Positions 34,863 to 44,230 of a stretch of DNA of 64,000 bases are shown piece by piece. The translations under genes were made by a program, and so were the position numbers. The notes beneath the pieces are model-generated. The model was not told the DNA's origin and searched no databases. It saw only the letters and a program-made list of their open reading frames with translations. Location: contig CAKNFJ010000001.1 in the NCBI GenBank assembly GCA_930633495.1, forward strand, positions 1,550,001 through 1,614,000, in the 5' to 3' direction. Every line of letters starts with the position of its first letter. Within the stretch, counting starts at the first letter, position 1. The DNA is from Hyphomicrobiales bacterium. GTDB taxonomy: Bacteria > Pseudomonadota > Alphaproteobacteria > Rhizobiales > Beijerinckiaceae.

Positions 34863-35112
34863 GCTTCCCGTCTCTCGTTTCAAGGAACCGCACCGGCGAC
34901 CCTCAGAACGAAGGTGGAGTGCATGGTTCCGGCGCTGCGAGTATCATAGGCGCGAAGCCGGCAAGACGACTTCGCGACCGAAATGTGGCGGTGCACTAGC
35001 ATGCGGTTCCGGACCGCGCAATCGCTGATTGCCCATCATAAGCGGCGATTTTGCCACGGGTTTCTGCAATTGAATGGATTCGAGGGTTCGCCGGGTTTTC
35101 ATGAAAGCGCGG

Positions 35113-35208
35113 GTCATCCCGGACGGAGCGAAGCGAAGATCCGGGATCCATGCCTGAACCTGCGCCGGAAACGCTCCGGCATGGATCCCGGGCCAAGCCC
35201 GGGATGAC
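35113..35208. repeat. Palindromic repeat between priA and the atp operon
   Basis: Outer arms GTCATCCCGG and CCGGGATGAC enclose inner paired segments (ATCCGGGATCCATGCC against GGCATGGATCCCGG). It is in the 375-base gap between atpH and priA, which otherwise holds the atp promoter region; I cannot assign a clear -35/-10 pair there. Confidence 0.7.
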
Positions 35209-35237
35209 GGCATGTTTCCCAGCGAAATCAGCAATCT

Positions 35238-37442
35238 CTACAGAAAGCTCTGCGGGTCGACGTCGATCGCGACCCTGACCGAGCCCTTGGGCCGGGGCGC
35301 CCGTTTCAGCCAGCCGCGCAGGTAATCCTGCAGATTGACCTCACGCGCCGTCTTGACGATCAGGCGCATGCGATGGCGGCCGCGCAGCACCGCGAGCGGC
35401 GCTTCGGCGGGCCCCAGCACCATGATTCCATCGCCCGCCTCGGCCGAGCGCGCCAACACCCGGGCGTGGCTTTCGGCCTCGGCTTGCGTGTTGGCGGAGA
35501 CGATCAGGGCCGCCAGACGACCGAAGGGCGGCAGGCCCGCAGCCTCCCGCGACGCCTCCTCTGCGGCATAAAACCGCTCCGGATCGCCCGAGATCAGAGC
35601 CTTGAGCACGGGATGCTCCGGGTCATGCGTCTGGAGCAGGGCGCGGCCCGGCTTCTCGCCCCGTCCCGCGCGTCCCGTGACCTGTCGCAGCGCCTGGAAG
35701 GTCCGCTCGGCGGCACGCGGATCGCCGGATGTGAGGCCAAGATCGGCGTCGATCACCCCGACCAGCGTCATGCCGGGGAAATTATGGCCCTTGGCGACGA
35801 GCTGCGTGCCGATGACGATGTCGAACTGGCCTTCGGCCACCGCCATCAGCTCCTGCTTCAGCCGCTCCGTCCCGCCGGGAAAATCGCTGGAGAGCACGAT
35901 GGACCGCGCCTGTGGAAAAAGCGTCGCGACCTCCTCGGCGAGGCGCTCGACGCCCGGCCCGCAGGCGATCAGGCTCTCGGGCTTGTGGCAAGCCGGGCAT
36001 TCATGCGGGCGGCGCTCGACATGGCCGCAATGATGGCAGACCAGCGCACGCCGGAAGCGGTGGTCGACCAGCCAGGCCGAGCAGTTGGGGCACTGGAAGC
36101 GGTGGCCGCAATCGCGGCACAGCGTCAGCGGGGCATAGCCACGCCGATTCAGGAAGAGCAGCGATTGCTCCTTCGCCTCCAGATTGGCCTCGACCGCCTT
36201 GATCAGCGCGCCGGAGAGCCAGCGCCCCCGTTCCGGCTTGTCGCGCCTCAGGTCGACGAGGCCGAGTTGCGGCAACTCGCGCCCGCCGAAGCGCTCGGGC
36301 AGCTTGAGATGGGCATAACGGCCCCGCTCGGCATTGACGCGGGTTTCCAGCGAGGGCGTCGCTGACGCCAGCACGACTGGGGCGTTCTCGATGCGCCCGC
36401 GCACCACCGCCATGTCGCGGGCATGGTAGGAGACGCCGTCCTCCTGCTTGTAGGCGCTCTCATGCTCCTCATCGACGACGATGAGGCCGAGATCGCTATA
36501 GGGCAGGAACAAAGCCGAGCGGGCGCCCGCCACCACCCTGGCCTCGCCGCTCGCGATCGCCGCCTGCAGCCGCTCGCGCCGCCGCCCGCTCACGGCCGAG
36601 TGCCACAGCCCCGGCTTGACGCCGAAGCGCGCCTCGAAGCGGTCGATGAATTGCGCGGTCAGCGCGATCTCGGGCATCAGGATCAGGCTCTGGCGGCCCT
36701 GCCGGATCGCCTCCGCCACCGCCTCGAAATAGACCTCCGTCTTGCCCGAGCCGGTGACGCCTTCGAGCAGCGAAACACCGAACGCCTTGGCTTGGACAGC
36801 CGTCACCAGCGCCTGCGCGACCTCCCCTTGCCCTTCGGAAAGCTCCGGCACGGCATGGTCGGGATCGGGCGAGGCTGCGATTGCCTCGCGCGGCAGCGGC
36901 TCGACGATGAAGGTGCCGGCATCGACGAGGGAATCGATCACCGCCGCGCTGACCGAGGCAGCCTCTGCCAGCGCCGATTTCGCGATCAGCAACCCGCCTT
37001 CAGCCGCTGCGATGGCCCGCGCTCGCGCCGGGGTCATCCGCCCCGGCGGTGGCCCGGCAAGCCTGACACCGAGCTTCGGTCGCTCGGGCGTATCGTCCGG
37101 CTGGCGGCGCAAGGCCAGTGCCAGCACCGAGCCCTTGGGAGCGAGCGTATACCAGGCCACCCAGTCGACGAGCTTGCGCAGCGCCGGATCGAGCGGCGGC
37201 ATGTCGTATTTCCCGGTGACCTTTTTGAGATTGCTGCCGCGCCCGCTGCCGACGTCCCAGACGACACCAACCGTCTCGCGCGGGCCGAGCGGCACCTGCA
37301 CGACATCGCCAGGCTTGAGCACGAGCCCGGCCGGCACGGCGTAGCTATAGGCCTGATCGAGCCCGAGCGGGATCAGCACGTCGACCGTGCCGTCCTGCTC
37401 AACTTCCGCCGCCTCGTCATCGATCAAATCGAACTGTGCCAT
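35238..37442 (-). CDS. priA: Primosomal protein N' (PriA helicase)
   Basis: This 734-residue replication-restart helicase has Walker A GVTGSGKT (residues 228-235), the DEEH box (VVDEEHES) and a four-pair cysteine region (LCRDCGHRFQCPNC and VCHHCGHVERRPHECPAC) that binds two zinc ions. It reloads the replicative helicase at stalled forks. It is transcribed toward the atp operon across a palindromic region. It is separated from divergent xerC by a 280-base gap with two palindromic repeats. Confidence 0.95.
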   Translation of the reverse strand: MAQFDLIDDEAAEVEQDGTVDVLIPLGLDQAYSYAVPAGLVLKPGDVVQVPLGPRETVGVVWDVGSGRGSNLKKVTGKYDMPPLDPALRKLVDWVAWYTLAPKGSVLALALRRQPDDTPERPKLGVRLAGPPPGRMTPARARAIAAAEGGLLIAKSALAEAASVSAAVIDSLVDAGTFIVEPLPREAIAASPDPDHAVPELSEGQGEVAQALVTAVQAKAFGVSLLEGVTGSGKTEVYFEAVAEAIRQGRQSLILMPEIALTAQFIDRFEARFGVKPGLWHSAVSGRRRERLQAAIASGEARVVAGARSALFLPYSDLGLIVVDEEHESAYKQEDGVSYHARDMAVVRGRIENAPVVLASATPSLETRVNAERGRYAHLKLPERFGGRELPQLGLVDLRRDKPERGRWLSGALIKAVEANLEAKEQSLLFLNRRGYAPLTLCRDCGHRFQCPNCSAWLVDHRFRRALVCHHCGHVERRPHECPACHKPESLIACGPGVERLAEEVATLFPQARSIVLSSDFPGGTERLKQELMAVAEGQFDIVIGTQLVAKGHNFPGMTLVGVIDADLGLTSGDPRAAERTFQALRQVTGRAGRGEKPGRALLQTHDPEHPVLKALISGDPERFYAAEEASREAAGLPPFGRLAALIVSANTQAEAESHARVLARSAEAGDGIMVLGPAEAPLAVLRGRHRMRLIVKTAREVNLQDYLRGWLKRAPRPKGSVRVAIDVDPQSFL

Positions 37443-37461
37443 CGCTCAAAACACCACCGCC

Positions 37462-37566
37462 GTCATCCCGGACGGAGCGAAGCGGAGATCCGGGATCCAT
37501 CATAGGGCGCCGCGCTCTACGATGGATCCCGGATCGGCGCCGCTAACGCGGCTTGTCCGGGATGAC
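37462..37566. repeat. Palindromic repeat next to priA
   Basis: GTCATCCCGG (37462-37471) and CCGGGATGAC (37557-37566) are perfect outer arms, with inner ATCCGGGATCCAT paired to ATGGATCCCGGAT. The layout matches the elements at 30071-30176 and 35113-35208. Confidence 0.72.
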
Positions 37567-37633
37567 GGCGTGTTTCCTGCGCCCGTGTCTAGCATCGATT
37601 CGCGACCTGTTAAGGCGGGAGCGCTACACCTGC

Positions 37634-37713
37634 CGTCATGGTCGGGCTTGACCCGACCATCTCGGGACGAGCTGGCGCGGGATGAGATGCCCGGGTCAAG
37701 CCCGGGCATGACG
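37634..37713. repeat. Double hairpin repeat just upstream of xerC
   Basis: Two hairpins stand in tandem: ATGGTCGGG/CCCGACCAT (37638-37660) and ATGCCCGGG/CCCGGGCAT (37687-37709). The right edge touches the xerC start region, so the repeat may influence xerC translation. Confidence 0.7.
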
Positions 37714-37722
37714 AGCAGAACC

Positions 37723-38649
37723 ATGACCGATTTCGACAGCTTCGGGCTGGACTGGCTTTCGCACCTCTCGGCCGAGCGCCGCCTCTCGCCGAAGACGCTG
37801 GAAGCCTATGGCCGCGACCTCGGCCAGTTCAGCGCCTTCCTGACCGAGCATCTCGGCGGAGCCCCGTCGCTCGCCGACATCGCCGGGCTCAAGCCCGTAG
37901 ATCTGCGCGCCTTTCTCGGCCAGCGACGGCGCGACGGCGTCGGCAACCGCACGCTGATGCGCCAGCTCGCGGCCTTGCGCTCCTTCGCCCGCTTCGGCGA
38001 GCGCAGCGGCAAGCTTACCGCCGCCGCCTTCGCGGCGACGCGCGGGCCGCGCCTCGGCAAACCGCTGCCGCGCCCGCTCGAACCCAGCGCCGCAAAGGCC
38101 GTCACCCAGGCCGATACCCGCACGGGCGAGGAGCGCGAGCAATGGATCCTGGCCCGCGACGCCGCCGTGCTCGGCCTGCTCTATGGCAGCGGCCTGCGCA
38201 TCTCGGAGGCGCTCTCGCTCTCCCGCGCACAGGCGCCGCAACAGGCCGGCGATACGCTGACGGTGCTCGGCAAGGGAGCCAAGACGCGCATGGTGCCGGT
38301 GCTGCCGGTCGTGATCACGGCGATCGCGGAGTATCTGAAGCTCTGCCCCTGGCGGCTGCCGCCGGAAGGCCCGCTCTTCGTCGGCGCCAAGGGCGGGCCG
38401 CTCTCGCCCCGCATCATCCAGCTCGCGGTCGAGGGCTTGCGCGGGGCGCTGGGCCTGCCCTCCTCGGCCACGCCGCACGCGCTGCGGCATTCCTTCGCGA
38501 CGCATCTGCTCGGGCGCGGGGGTGACCTGCGCGCCATTCAGGAACTGCTCGGCCACGCCTCGCTCTCGACGACGCAGATCTACACCCGCATCGATTCGGC
38601 CCGGCTGATGGCGGCCTATGACGCCGCCCATCCGCGTGCCGGGCGGTAG
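37723..38649 (+). CDS. xerC: Tyrosine recombinase XerC
   Basis: This 308-residue site-specific recombinase has the N-terminal SAM-like domain and a C-terminal catalytic domain with the conserved SGLRISEAL arginine, KGAKTR lysine, HALRHSFATHLL, LGHASLSTTQIYT and the nucleophile Tyr in IYTRID. With XerD it resolves chromosome dimers. The ATG at 37723 starts the conserved part; another ATG at 37708 lies within the preceding repeat. It is next to priA, a common order, so it is the housekeeping XerC rather than a mobile integrase. Confidence 0.9.
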   Translation: MTDFDSFGLDWLSHLSAERRLSPKTLEAYGRDLGQFSAFLTEHLGGAPSLADIAGLKPVDLRAFLGQRRRDGVGNRTLMRQLAALRSFARFGERSGKLTAAAFAATRGPRLGKPLPRPLEPSAAKAVTQADTRTGEEREQWILARDAAVLGLLYGSGLRISEALSLSRAQAPQQAGDTLTVLGKGAKTRMVPVLPVVITAIAEYLKLCPWRLPPEGPLFVGAKGGPLSPRIIQLAVEGLRGALGLPSSATPHALRHSFATHLLGRGGDLRAIQELLGHASLSTTQIYTRIDSARLMAAYDAAHPRAGR

Positions 38650-38696
38650 AGCAACGGCCCCAACAGTGGGAGCACGGTTCTCGGAAAAGCCGATGC
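38647..38696. repeat. Diverged short intergenic repeat
   Basis: TTCTCGGAAAA..CCGATGC is shared with the element at 7275-7326, but the central palindrome is eroded. It overlaps the xerC stop and precedes the DUF4337 gene. Confidence 0.4.
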
Positions 38697-38775
38697 CAGA
38701 GCCGCGACGCGCCCTCTTGCTGCCATGCCGGAAAGCCTTAAAGAGCCGCGCCACATCGACCCAGCAAGGTGATTC

Positions 38776-39336
38776 GTGTCCGGCTCCATCGAAACGCCCG
38801 AGGGCGGCAACAAGCGCATCGCCCTCCTGATCGCGCTGCTCGCGCTGATGCTCGCCTTCTCCGAGATCGGCGGCAAGAACGCCGAGCAGGAGGCCGTCGC
38901 CAAGAATATCGAGGCCTCCAATCTCTGGGCCTTCTTCCAGGCCAAGACGATCCGCGGCACGACCGTCCGCACCGCGGCCGAGGCGATGGAGGTCGATCTC
39001 GCCGGCATCACCGACGAAGCCGCCAGGCAGCGGCTCATCAAGCGCATCGAAAGCTGGAAGCAGACGGTCGCCCGCTACGATTCCGAGCCCGAGACCCAGG
39101 AGGGGCGCAAGGAGCTCGCCGCCCGCGCCAAGGCGGCCGAGGCCCAGCGCGACATCGCTGCCGCCCGCGACGACAAGTTCGACATCGCTTCGGGCCTGAT
39201 CCAGATCGCGATCGTGATCTCGTCAGCCGCGATCATCACCGGCGTCGGTCTCCTCGCCCTGACCGGCGGGCTGCTCGGCCTCGCCGGCATCGCGCTGATG
39301 GCGCTGGCGCAGTTCGCGCCGACCGCGCTGTTCTGA
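38776..39336 (+). CDS. DUF4337 family membrane protein
   Basis: This 186-residue protein has an N-terminal membrane segment (about residues 14-28), a helical charged middle (WKQTVARYDSEPETQEGRKEL) and two C-terminal hydrophobic segments (ISSAAIITGVGLLALTGG and LGLAGIALMALAQ). It fits DUF4337, a family of unknown function. The start is a GTG with AAGGTGA just upstream. It converges on the amidase gene, with 6 bases between stops. Confidence 0.75.
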   Translation: MSGSIETPEGGNKRIALLIALLALMLAFSEIGGKNAEQEAVAKNIEASNLWAFFQAKTIRGTTVRTAAEAMEVDLAGITDEAARQRLIKRIESWKQTVARYDSEPETQEGRKELAARAKAAEAQRDIAAARDDKFDIASGLIQIAIVISSAAIITGVGLLALTGGLLGLAGIALMALAQFAPTALF

Positions 39337-39342
39337 GGCCGC

Positions 39343-40731
39343 TCAGGCCGGGAGTGCCGGCCAGCGGATCGCTTCGCCGCGCATCCTCTCCCAGGCGCGC
39401 GCCATCCTGAGCACGCCGAGATCGTCGAAGCGCTTGCCGGTGATCTGCAAGCCGATCGGCAGCCCGCCGGCCGTCAGCCCGGCATGAACCGAGATCGCCG
39501 GCTGGTCGGACATATTCGCCGCGACCGTGAAGCAGATGTGCTCGAAGGGCTTTGCGTGATCGTCGATGGGCGAGGCCCATTCGGCCGGGAAGCTCGGCAC
39601 CGGCGAGACCGGCGAGAGGATGAAGTCGTAGGGCAGGATCGCCTTCAACGCCGAATCGCGCATCGCCATCATCTGGCTCATGCCGCGATAGACCCGGTCG
39701 CCGGGCAAGTCCCTGCCACCCTGTGCCCAGTGGAAGATATAGGGCAGGACCTTGGCCTGCTTCTCCATGGGCAGCGCCCCGATATCGACCCAGGCGCGCT
39801 GGCGCCAGAAATCGTCGAGCCCGTCGATCATCGCGCGGGTCAGATAGGGCGAAACCGGCTCGATGATCGCGCCCGCTTCGGCGAAGGCCTTCGCGGCCGC
39901 CACGATCGCGGCCCTGGTCTCCGGCTCGACAGGCAGGCCGATGCCGGCATCGAGCTGCAGACCGATGCGCAGGCCCTTCACGTCGATGTCGAGCGCCAGC
40001 CAGTCGATCTCCTGCGGTGGCAGGCTCATGCCGTCGCGCGCATCGGGCTTCGACAGTTCGCGCATCATCAGCGCGGCGTCCGCGACGGTGCGCGTCATCG
40101 GCCCGGCGACGCGGCCGTAATAGGTCGGGTCGATCGGCACGCGCCCGAAGCTGGGCTTGAGCCCGACGAGCCCGCACCAGCCCGCCGGCAGGCGGATCGA
40201 GCCGCCGATATCGGTGCCGACATGCAACGGGCCATAGCCCGCCGCCCCCGCCGAACCCGCCCCGGCCGAGGAACCTCCGGGGTTCTTGGTGATGTCCCAC
40301 GGGTTGCGCGCGAGCCTGTGGAAGCTCGACAGCCCCGAAGAGAGCATGCCGTAATCCGGCATCGTCGTCTTGCCGAGGATGACCAGGCCGGCCTCGCGCA
40401 ACCTTGCGGCCGGTGGGGCGTCATCGGCAGCGGGAGAGAGATCGGTCGCGGCTGTGCCGAGCGGCACGGCAACGCCCTTCGTCCTGATGTTTTCCTTGAT
40501 CGTGCCGGGCACGCCGTCGAGCGGCAGCGCCTCGCCCTTCGCCCAGCGCACCTCGGACGCCTTCGCCTGCGCCCGCGCGCCCTCCGGGTCATAGGCATAG
40601 AGCGCGTCGAGCCTCGGCTCCCAGGCCCCGATCCGGGCGATCACCGCCTCCGTCACCTCGACGGGCGAGAGCCGGCGCGCCTTGTAGGCGGCGAGAAGCT
40701 CGGCGGCGCTCAGATCGGCAAGATCGGTCAT
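39343..40731 (-). CDS. Amidase (amidase signature family)
   Basis: This 462-residue hydrolase has the Ser-cisSer-Lys triad: Lys in TIKEN (K79), the cis-Ser in GGSSAGAG (about S155) and the nucleophile in TDIGGSIRLPA (S178). The family cuts amides and is related to GatA, but this context is catabolic rather than tRNA-amidating. It lies at the end of an operon with an oligopeptide-type ABC transporter, so its substrate may be imported by that system. AGGA precedes the ATG at 40731. Confidence 0.9.
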   Translation of the reverse strand: MTDLADLSAAELLAAYKARRLSPVEVTEAVIARIGAWEPRLDALYAYDPEGARAQAKASEVRWAKGEALPLDGVPGTIKENIRTKGVAVPLGTAATDLSPAADDAPPAARLREAGLVILGKTTMPDYGMLSSGLSSFHRLARNPWDITKNPGGSSAGAGSAGAAGYGPLHVGTDIGGSIRLPAGWCGLVGLKPSFGRVPIDPTYYGRVAGPMTRTVADAALMMRELSKPDARDGMSLPPQEIDWLALDIDVKGLRIGLQLDAGIGLPVEPETRAAIVAAAKAFAEAGAIIEPVSPYLTRAMIDGLDDFWRQRAWVDIGALPMEKQAKVLPYIFHWAQGGRDLPGDRVYRGMSQMMAMRDSALKAILPYDFILSPVSPVPSFPAEWASPIDDHAKPFEHICFTVAANMSDQPAISVHAGLTAGGLPIGLQITGKRFDDLGVLRMARAWERMRGEAIRWPALPA

Positions 40732-40748
40732 TCCTGTATCCTCGAAGG

Positions 40749-41609
40749 TCACCGGCTGCGGCGCAGGCGCGGATCGACGGCATCGCGCAAACCATCGCCG
40801 AGCAGATTGAACCCCAGCACGGTCAGCGCGATCGCGGCACCCGGAAAGATCGCAAGCCAGGGCTGCGCCGCCATGAAGGTCTGTGCCTCGTTGAGCATGC
40901 GGCCCCAGGACGGATTCGGCGGCTGCGTACCGAGACCGAGATAGGACAGCCCCGCCTCTGCCAGCACCGCCAACGCGAACTGGATCGTCGCCTGCACCAC
41001 CAATATGCCGGCGATATTGGGCAGGACATGGCGCAGCGTGATCTGCCGGTTGTTCAGCCCGGAGGAACGCGCCGCCTGGATGAAGTCCTGCGCCCAGACC
41101 TGCAAGGCCGCCCCGCGCGACAGCCGCGCGAAATAGGGCAGGTTCAGCACGCCGATGGCGACGACGGCATTGAGCATGCCCGGCCCGGCGATGGCGGTCA
41201 TCATGATCGCGGTCAGCACCGCCGGGAAGGCATGGGTGAAATCGGCCGTGCGCATGATGATGTTGTCGAGGATGCCGTCGCGCCGGACCGAAGCGGCCAG
41301 CCCCAACGTCGTTCCCAGCACCATGCCGATCCCGACCGCCCCCAGGCCAACCGCCAGCGAATTGCGCGCGCCGACCATGATCATCGAGAAGACGTCGCGG
41401 CCGAACTGGTCGGTGCCGAACCAGTTCGCGGCCGACGGCCCCTTCAACCGATTCAGGATCGCCATCTGCGTCGGCGGATAAGGCGTCCAGACGTAAGAAA
41501 CCAACGCCGCCGCGATGACGAGCGCCGCGAGCACCGCCCCGATCACGAAGGACGGCGCGAGCCACCAATGCCGCTTGCCGCCCGGTGCTTTCTCCTGGAC
41601 CGCGCTCAT
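40749..41609 (-). CDS. Oligopeptide-type ABC transporter permease (DppC-like)
   Basis: This 286-residue inner-membrane permease has the usual OppC/DppC N-terminal cytoplasmic stretch, then GTDQFGRDVFSMIMVGARNSL, and the EAA-type cytoplasmic loop AARSSGLNNRQITLRHVLPN. It pairs with the next permease to form the channel. It starts inside the end of that gene, with a 4-base overlap. No ATPase gene of the system is in the window. Confidence 0.88.
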   Translation of the reverse strand: MSAVQEKAPGGKRHWWLAPSFVIGAVLAALVIAAALVSYVWTPYPPTQMAILNRLKGPSAANWFGTDQFGRDVFSMIMVGARNSLAVGLGAVGIGMVLGTTLGLAASVRRDGILDNIIMRTADFTHAFPAVLTAIMMTAIAGPGMLNAVVAIGVLNLPYFARLSRGAALQVWAQDFIQAARSSGLNNRQITLRHVLPNIAGILVVQATIQFALAVLAEAGLSYLGLGTQPPNPSWGRMLNEAQTFMAAQPWLAIFPGAAIALTVLGFNLLGDGLRDAVDPRLRRSR

Positions 41610-42550
41610 GCCTGCCTCAACCGCGGATCGATCAGCCCATAAAGCAGCTCGACCGCGAAATTGATCAGGATCGCCAGCCCGGCGAAGAGCATGACGAGAT
41701 CCTTGACCACGATCAGATCGTGCTGGGCGATGGCCTGGAAGACGAGCCGCCCCAGCCCCGGCAGTGCGAAGACGTTCTCGATGATGATGGCACCTGCGAT
41801 CAGCACGGAAAATTGCAGGCCCAGAATCGTCACGACCGGGATCAGCGCATTGCGCAGCGCATGCCGCCGCATCGTCGTGCCCTCGCTCAGCCCCTTGGCA
41901 CGAGCGGTGCGGACGAAATCCTCCTGCAGCGTGTCGAGCATGGCGGAGCGTGTCACCCGCGCGATGATCGCCGCCTGCGGCAGCGCCAGGGCTAGCGCCG
42001 GCATCAGCAGCGCCTTCAGCGCCGTGCCGAATCCAGCCTGCCAGCCGGGAAAGCCACCAGCCGGCAGCCAGCCGAGCCCGACCGCGAAGACCAGCACGAG
42101 CAGCAGGCCGAACCAGAAATTCGGGATGGCGAGCCCGGCCTGCGCGAAGGCCATCACGCCTGCATCGGCCAGATGGCCGCGGCGGGATGCGGCGAGCATG
42201 CCAAGCGGAATGCCAATCGCGGTCGCGAGCCCGATCGCCATCAGCGCCAGCGGCAACGTCACCGCCATGCGCTCGGCAATGAGCTGCGCTACCGGAACGC
42301 GATAGGTATAACTCTGGCCGAGATCGCCGGTGACGAGCCCGCCGAGCCAGATGAAGAATCGCAGCACCGCCGGCTTGTCGAGCCCCATCTCGGCCCGGAG
42401 CGCGGCGAGCGCCTCGGGCGCGGCGTTCAGGCCGAGCGTCACTGCCGCCGGGTCGCCCGGCAAGATTTCGAGCACGACGAAGATCACCAGCGCCGCCGCG
42501 AGCAGGGTCAGGCCCAGCGCGACGAACCGGCGCAGGATGTAGCCGATCAT
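41606..42550 (-). CDS. Oligopeptide-type ABC transporter permease (DppB-like)
   Basis: This 314-residue permease has the DppB/OppB N-terminus MIGYILRRFVALGLTLL, the LPGDPA segment after the first membrane helix, and the EAA loop RTARAKGLSEGTTMRRHALR. Six membrane segments are expected. It is 25 bases downstream of the binding-protein gene and overlaps the DppC-like gene. Confidence 0.9.
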   Translation of the reverse strand: MIGYILRRFVALGLTLLAAALVIFVVLEILPGDPAAVTLGLNAAPEALAALRAEMGLDKPAVLRFFIWLGGLVTGDLGQSYTYRVPVAQLIAERMAVTLPLALMAIGLATAIGIPLGMLAASRRGHLADAGVMAFAQAGLAIPNFWFGLLLVLVFAVGLGWLPAGGFPGWQAGFGTALKALLMPALALALPQAAIIARVTRSAMLDTLQEDFVRTARAKGLSEGTTMRRHALRNALIPVVTILGLQFSVLIAGAIIIENVFALPGLGRLVFQAIAQHDLIVVKDLVMLFAGLAILINFAVELLYGLIDPRLRQA

Positions 42551-42575
42551 GGCGTGCCGCCGTCTGCCGGCGGCC

Positions 42576-44066
42576 TCACCGCCAGCGCAGCTCCGCCAGC
42601 GGCGTCACCGGCAGCGGCCAGTCGGTCCACATGCCCTCCAGCGCGCCATTCGCCACCGTGATCTTCGGCAGGATGAACAGGAAGCCGTTGACCGCGTCGC
42701 GCGCGAGCTTCTCCTGCGCCTGCTTGTAGAGCGCGTTGCGCTCGGCTTCCGGCAGGGTCACCGCGATCTTGGCGATCAGCGCGTTGAATTCGGGGTTCTT
42801 GTACTGGAAGTAGTAGCCCTCACGCGCATAGATATCGATGTCGAGCGGCTCGGTATGGGCGATGATGCTGAGGTCGTAATCCTTGTTGCGGAAGACGCGC
42901 TCCAGCCATTGCGGGAATTCGAGCGGCTCGATCGCCGCGTTGATGCCGATCTGCGCCAGCAGCGCCGCGACGATCTCGCCCGAGCGTCGGGCATAGGATG
43001 GCGGCGGCAATTTCAGCGTGCAGTTGAAGCCATTCGGAAAACCGGCCTCCGCCAGCAGCGCCTTGGCCTTGACGGGGTCGTAGGGGTAGGTGCCGGTCAG
43101 ATCGACATAGGCCGGATGCAGCGGCGAGAAATGGCTGCCGATGAGTTTGACGTCGAAGCCGTAGACGCCGAGCGCGATGGTCTTGCGGTCGAGCGCATGG
43201 GCGATCGCCTGCCGCACCTTGAGATTGTCGAAGGGCGGCTTGGCGTTGTTGGTGGCGAGCACCGTCTCGCCCTCGGTCCCGCCGATCGTGACCTTGAGCT
43301 TGGGATCGGCCCTGAGCTGGGGCACAGCCTCCGGCGCCGACAGATTGGTGTGGGCATCGACATCGCCGGCCCGGAGCGCCGCGACCTGCGCCTGCGGGTC
43401 CGACATGAAGCGGAAGGTTGCCTTGGCCAGAGCCGGCTTCTCGCCCCAGTAGCCGTCGTTGCGTGCGAGTTCGAGCCGGTCGCCGCGATTCCAGCGCACG
43501 AATTTGAACGGGCCGGTGCCGACGGGATTGGTCTTGTTGTTGGCCGCCGTCGCCGGCGCCACGATCACCGCATCGCCCCAGGCGAGCCCGTAGAGGAAGT
43601 TAGCCGTCGGCTGCTTGAGCTTGATCACCACCGTCGCCGGGTCCGGCGTCGCGATCTCGGCGATCGGCGCGAAAAGCTGGCGCTGGGCGTTGGTGGAATC
43701 CGGCGCCACCGCCCGCTCGAAGGAGAACTTCACCTGCTCGGCGGTGAAGGGCGTGTCGTCATGGAATTTCGCGCCCTGCCGCAGCTTGAACCGGTAGGTC
43801 ACGTTGTCGTCGGCGATCGCCCAGCTCTCGGCGAGGCAGGGCTGCAGCTTGCCGGTCCGGTCCATCTTGACCAGGCCCTCGAAAATATTCTGCAGCGTCA
43901 CCTCGCGGATCGCCTGGGCGGCACCCGAGGTCGGGTCGAGCGTCGGCGGCTCCAGCGTCTGGGCGATGGTGACGCTGTCCTTCGCCTGCGCCAGCGCGAC
44001 GACGGGAAGCTGCGCCGCCAGCGCCGCCAGTCCCGCCCCCGCCAGGAGTTCACGCCGCGTCGTCAT
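42576..44066 (-). CDS. Oligopeptide/peptide-type ABC transporter substrate-binding protein
   Basis: This 496-residue protein is an SBP family 5 (Bac_extracellular type DppA/OppA) member with a Tat-like signal (TTRRELLAGAGLAALAAQ). EPPTLDPTSG, NIFEGLVKMD and DVDAHTNLSAPEAVPQ are typical of the fold. Family members bind peptides, but also nickel, opines, sugars or oligosaccharides. GGAG is best spaced for the ATG at 44066; ATGs at 44072 and further upstream are possible. It is divergent from uxaC, which hints at uronate-related ligands but does not prove it. Confidence 0.87.
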   Translation of the reverse strand: MTTRRELLAGAGLAALAAQLPVVALAQAKDSVTIAQTLEPPTLDPTSGAAQAIREVTLQNIFEGLVKMDRTGKLQPCLAESWAIADDNVTYRFKLRQGAKFHDDTPFTAEQVKFSFERAVAPDSTNAQRQLFAPIAEIATPDPATVVIKLKQPTANFLYGLAWGDAVIVAPATAANNKTNPVGTGPFKFVRWNRGDRLELARNDGYWGEKPALAKATFRFMSDPQAQVAALRAGDVDAHTNLSAPEAVPQLRADPKLKVTIGGTEGETVLATNNAKPPFDNLKVRQAIAHALDRKTIALGVYGFDVKLIGSHFSPLHPAYVDLTGTYPYDPVKAKALLAEAGFPNGFNCTLKLPPPSYARRSGEIVAALLAQIGINAAIEPLEFPQWLERVFRNKDYDLSIIAHTEPLDIDIYAREGYYFQYKNPEFNALIAKIAVTLPEAERNALYKQAQEKLARDAVNGFLFILPKITVANGALEGMWTDWPLPVTPLAELRWR

Positions 44067-44174
44067 ATCCATCGCTCCGATGTCGTTGCGGCGCGAAGAT
44101 GACGCGGGACGCACGGCGAGCGCAAGCCCGCTTCCGCTGCAATCTCCGCCGGGGACGAGGGCCTATCTGGCGCA

Positions 44175-44186
44175 CTAGTATACCAG
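44175..44186. promoter_or_regulatory. GTATAC-centred palindrome, candidate GntR/UxuR-type operator
   Basis: CTAGTATACCAG is a near-perfect palindrome around GTATAC. The core TGGTATACCA is the known operator pattern of the GntR-family uronate repressors UxuR and ExuR, and here one half differs by one base. It lies between the divergent transporter operon and uxaC, about 45 bases before the uxaC start, where such a site would be expected. Confidence 0.5.
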
Positions 44187-44230
44187 GCGATTGACCCCCG
44201 CCGCGGCCGGTTCTAGAGATCACGCGACCG

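Noticed and set aside
34907..34930. GGAAC and CGTT on the minus strand upstream of atpH, looking like an EcfG promoter
   Set aside because: The spacing is one base short (GGAAC-N16-GTT, or N15 before CGTT) and the atp operon is not a known stress target, so the match is within chance.
37723..38649. Integrase of a mobile island
   Set aside because: The recombinase fits housekeeping XerC next to priA, with no attachment site, tRNA junction or cargo genes nearby.
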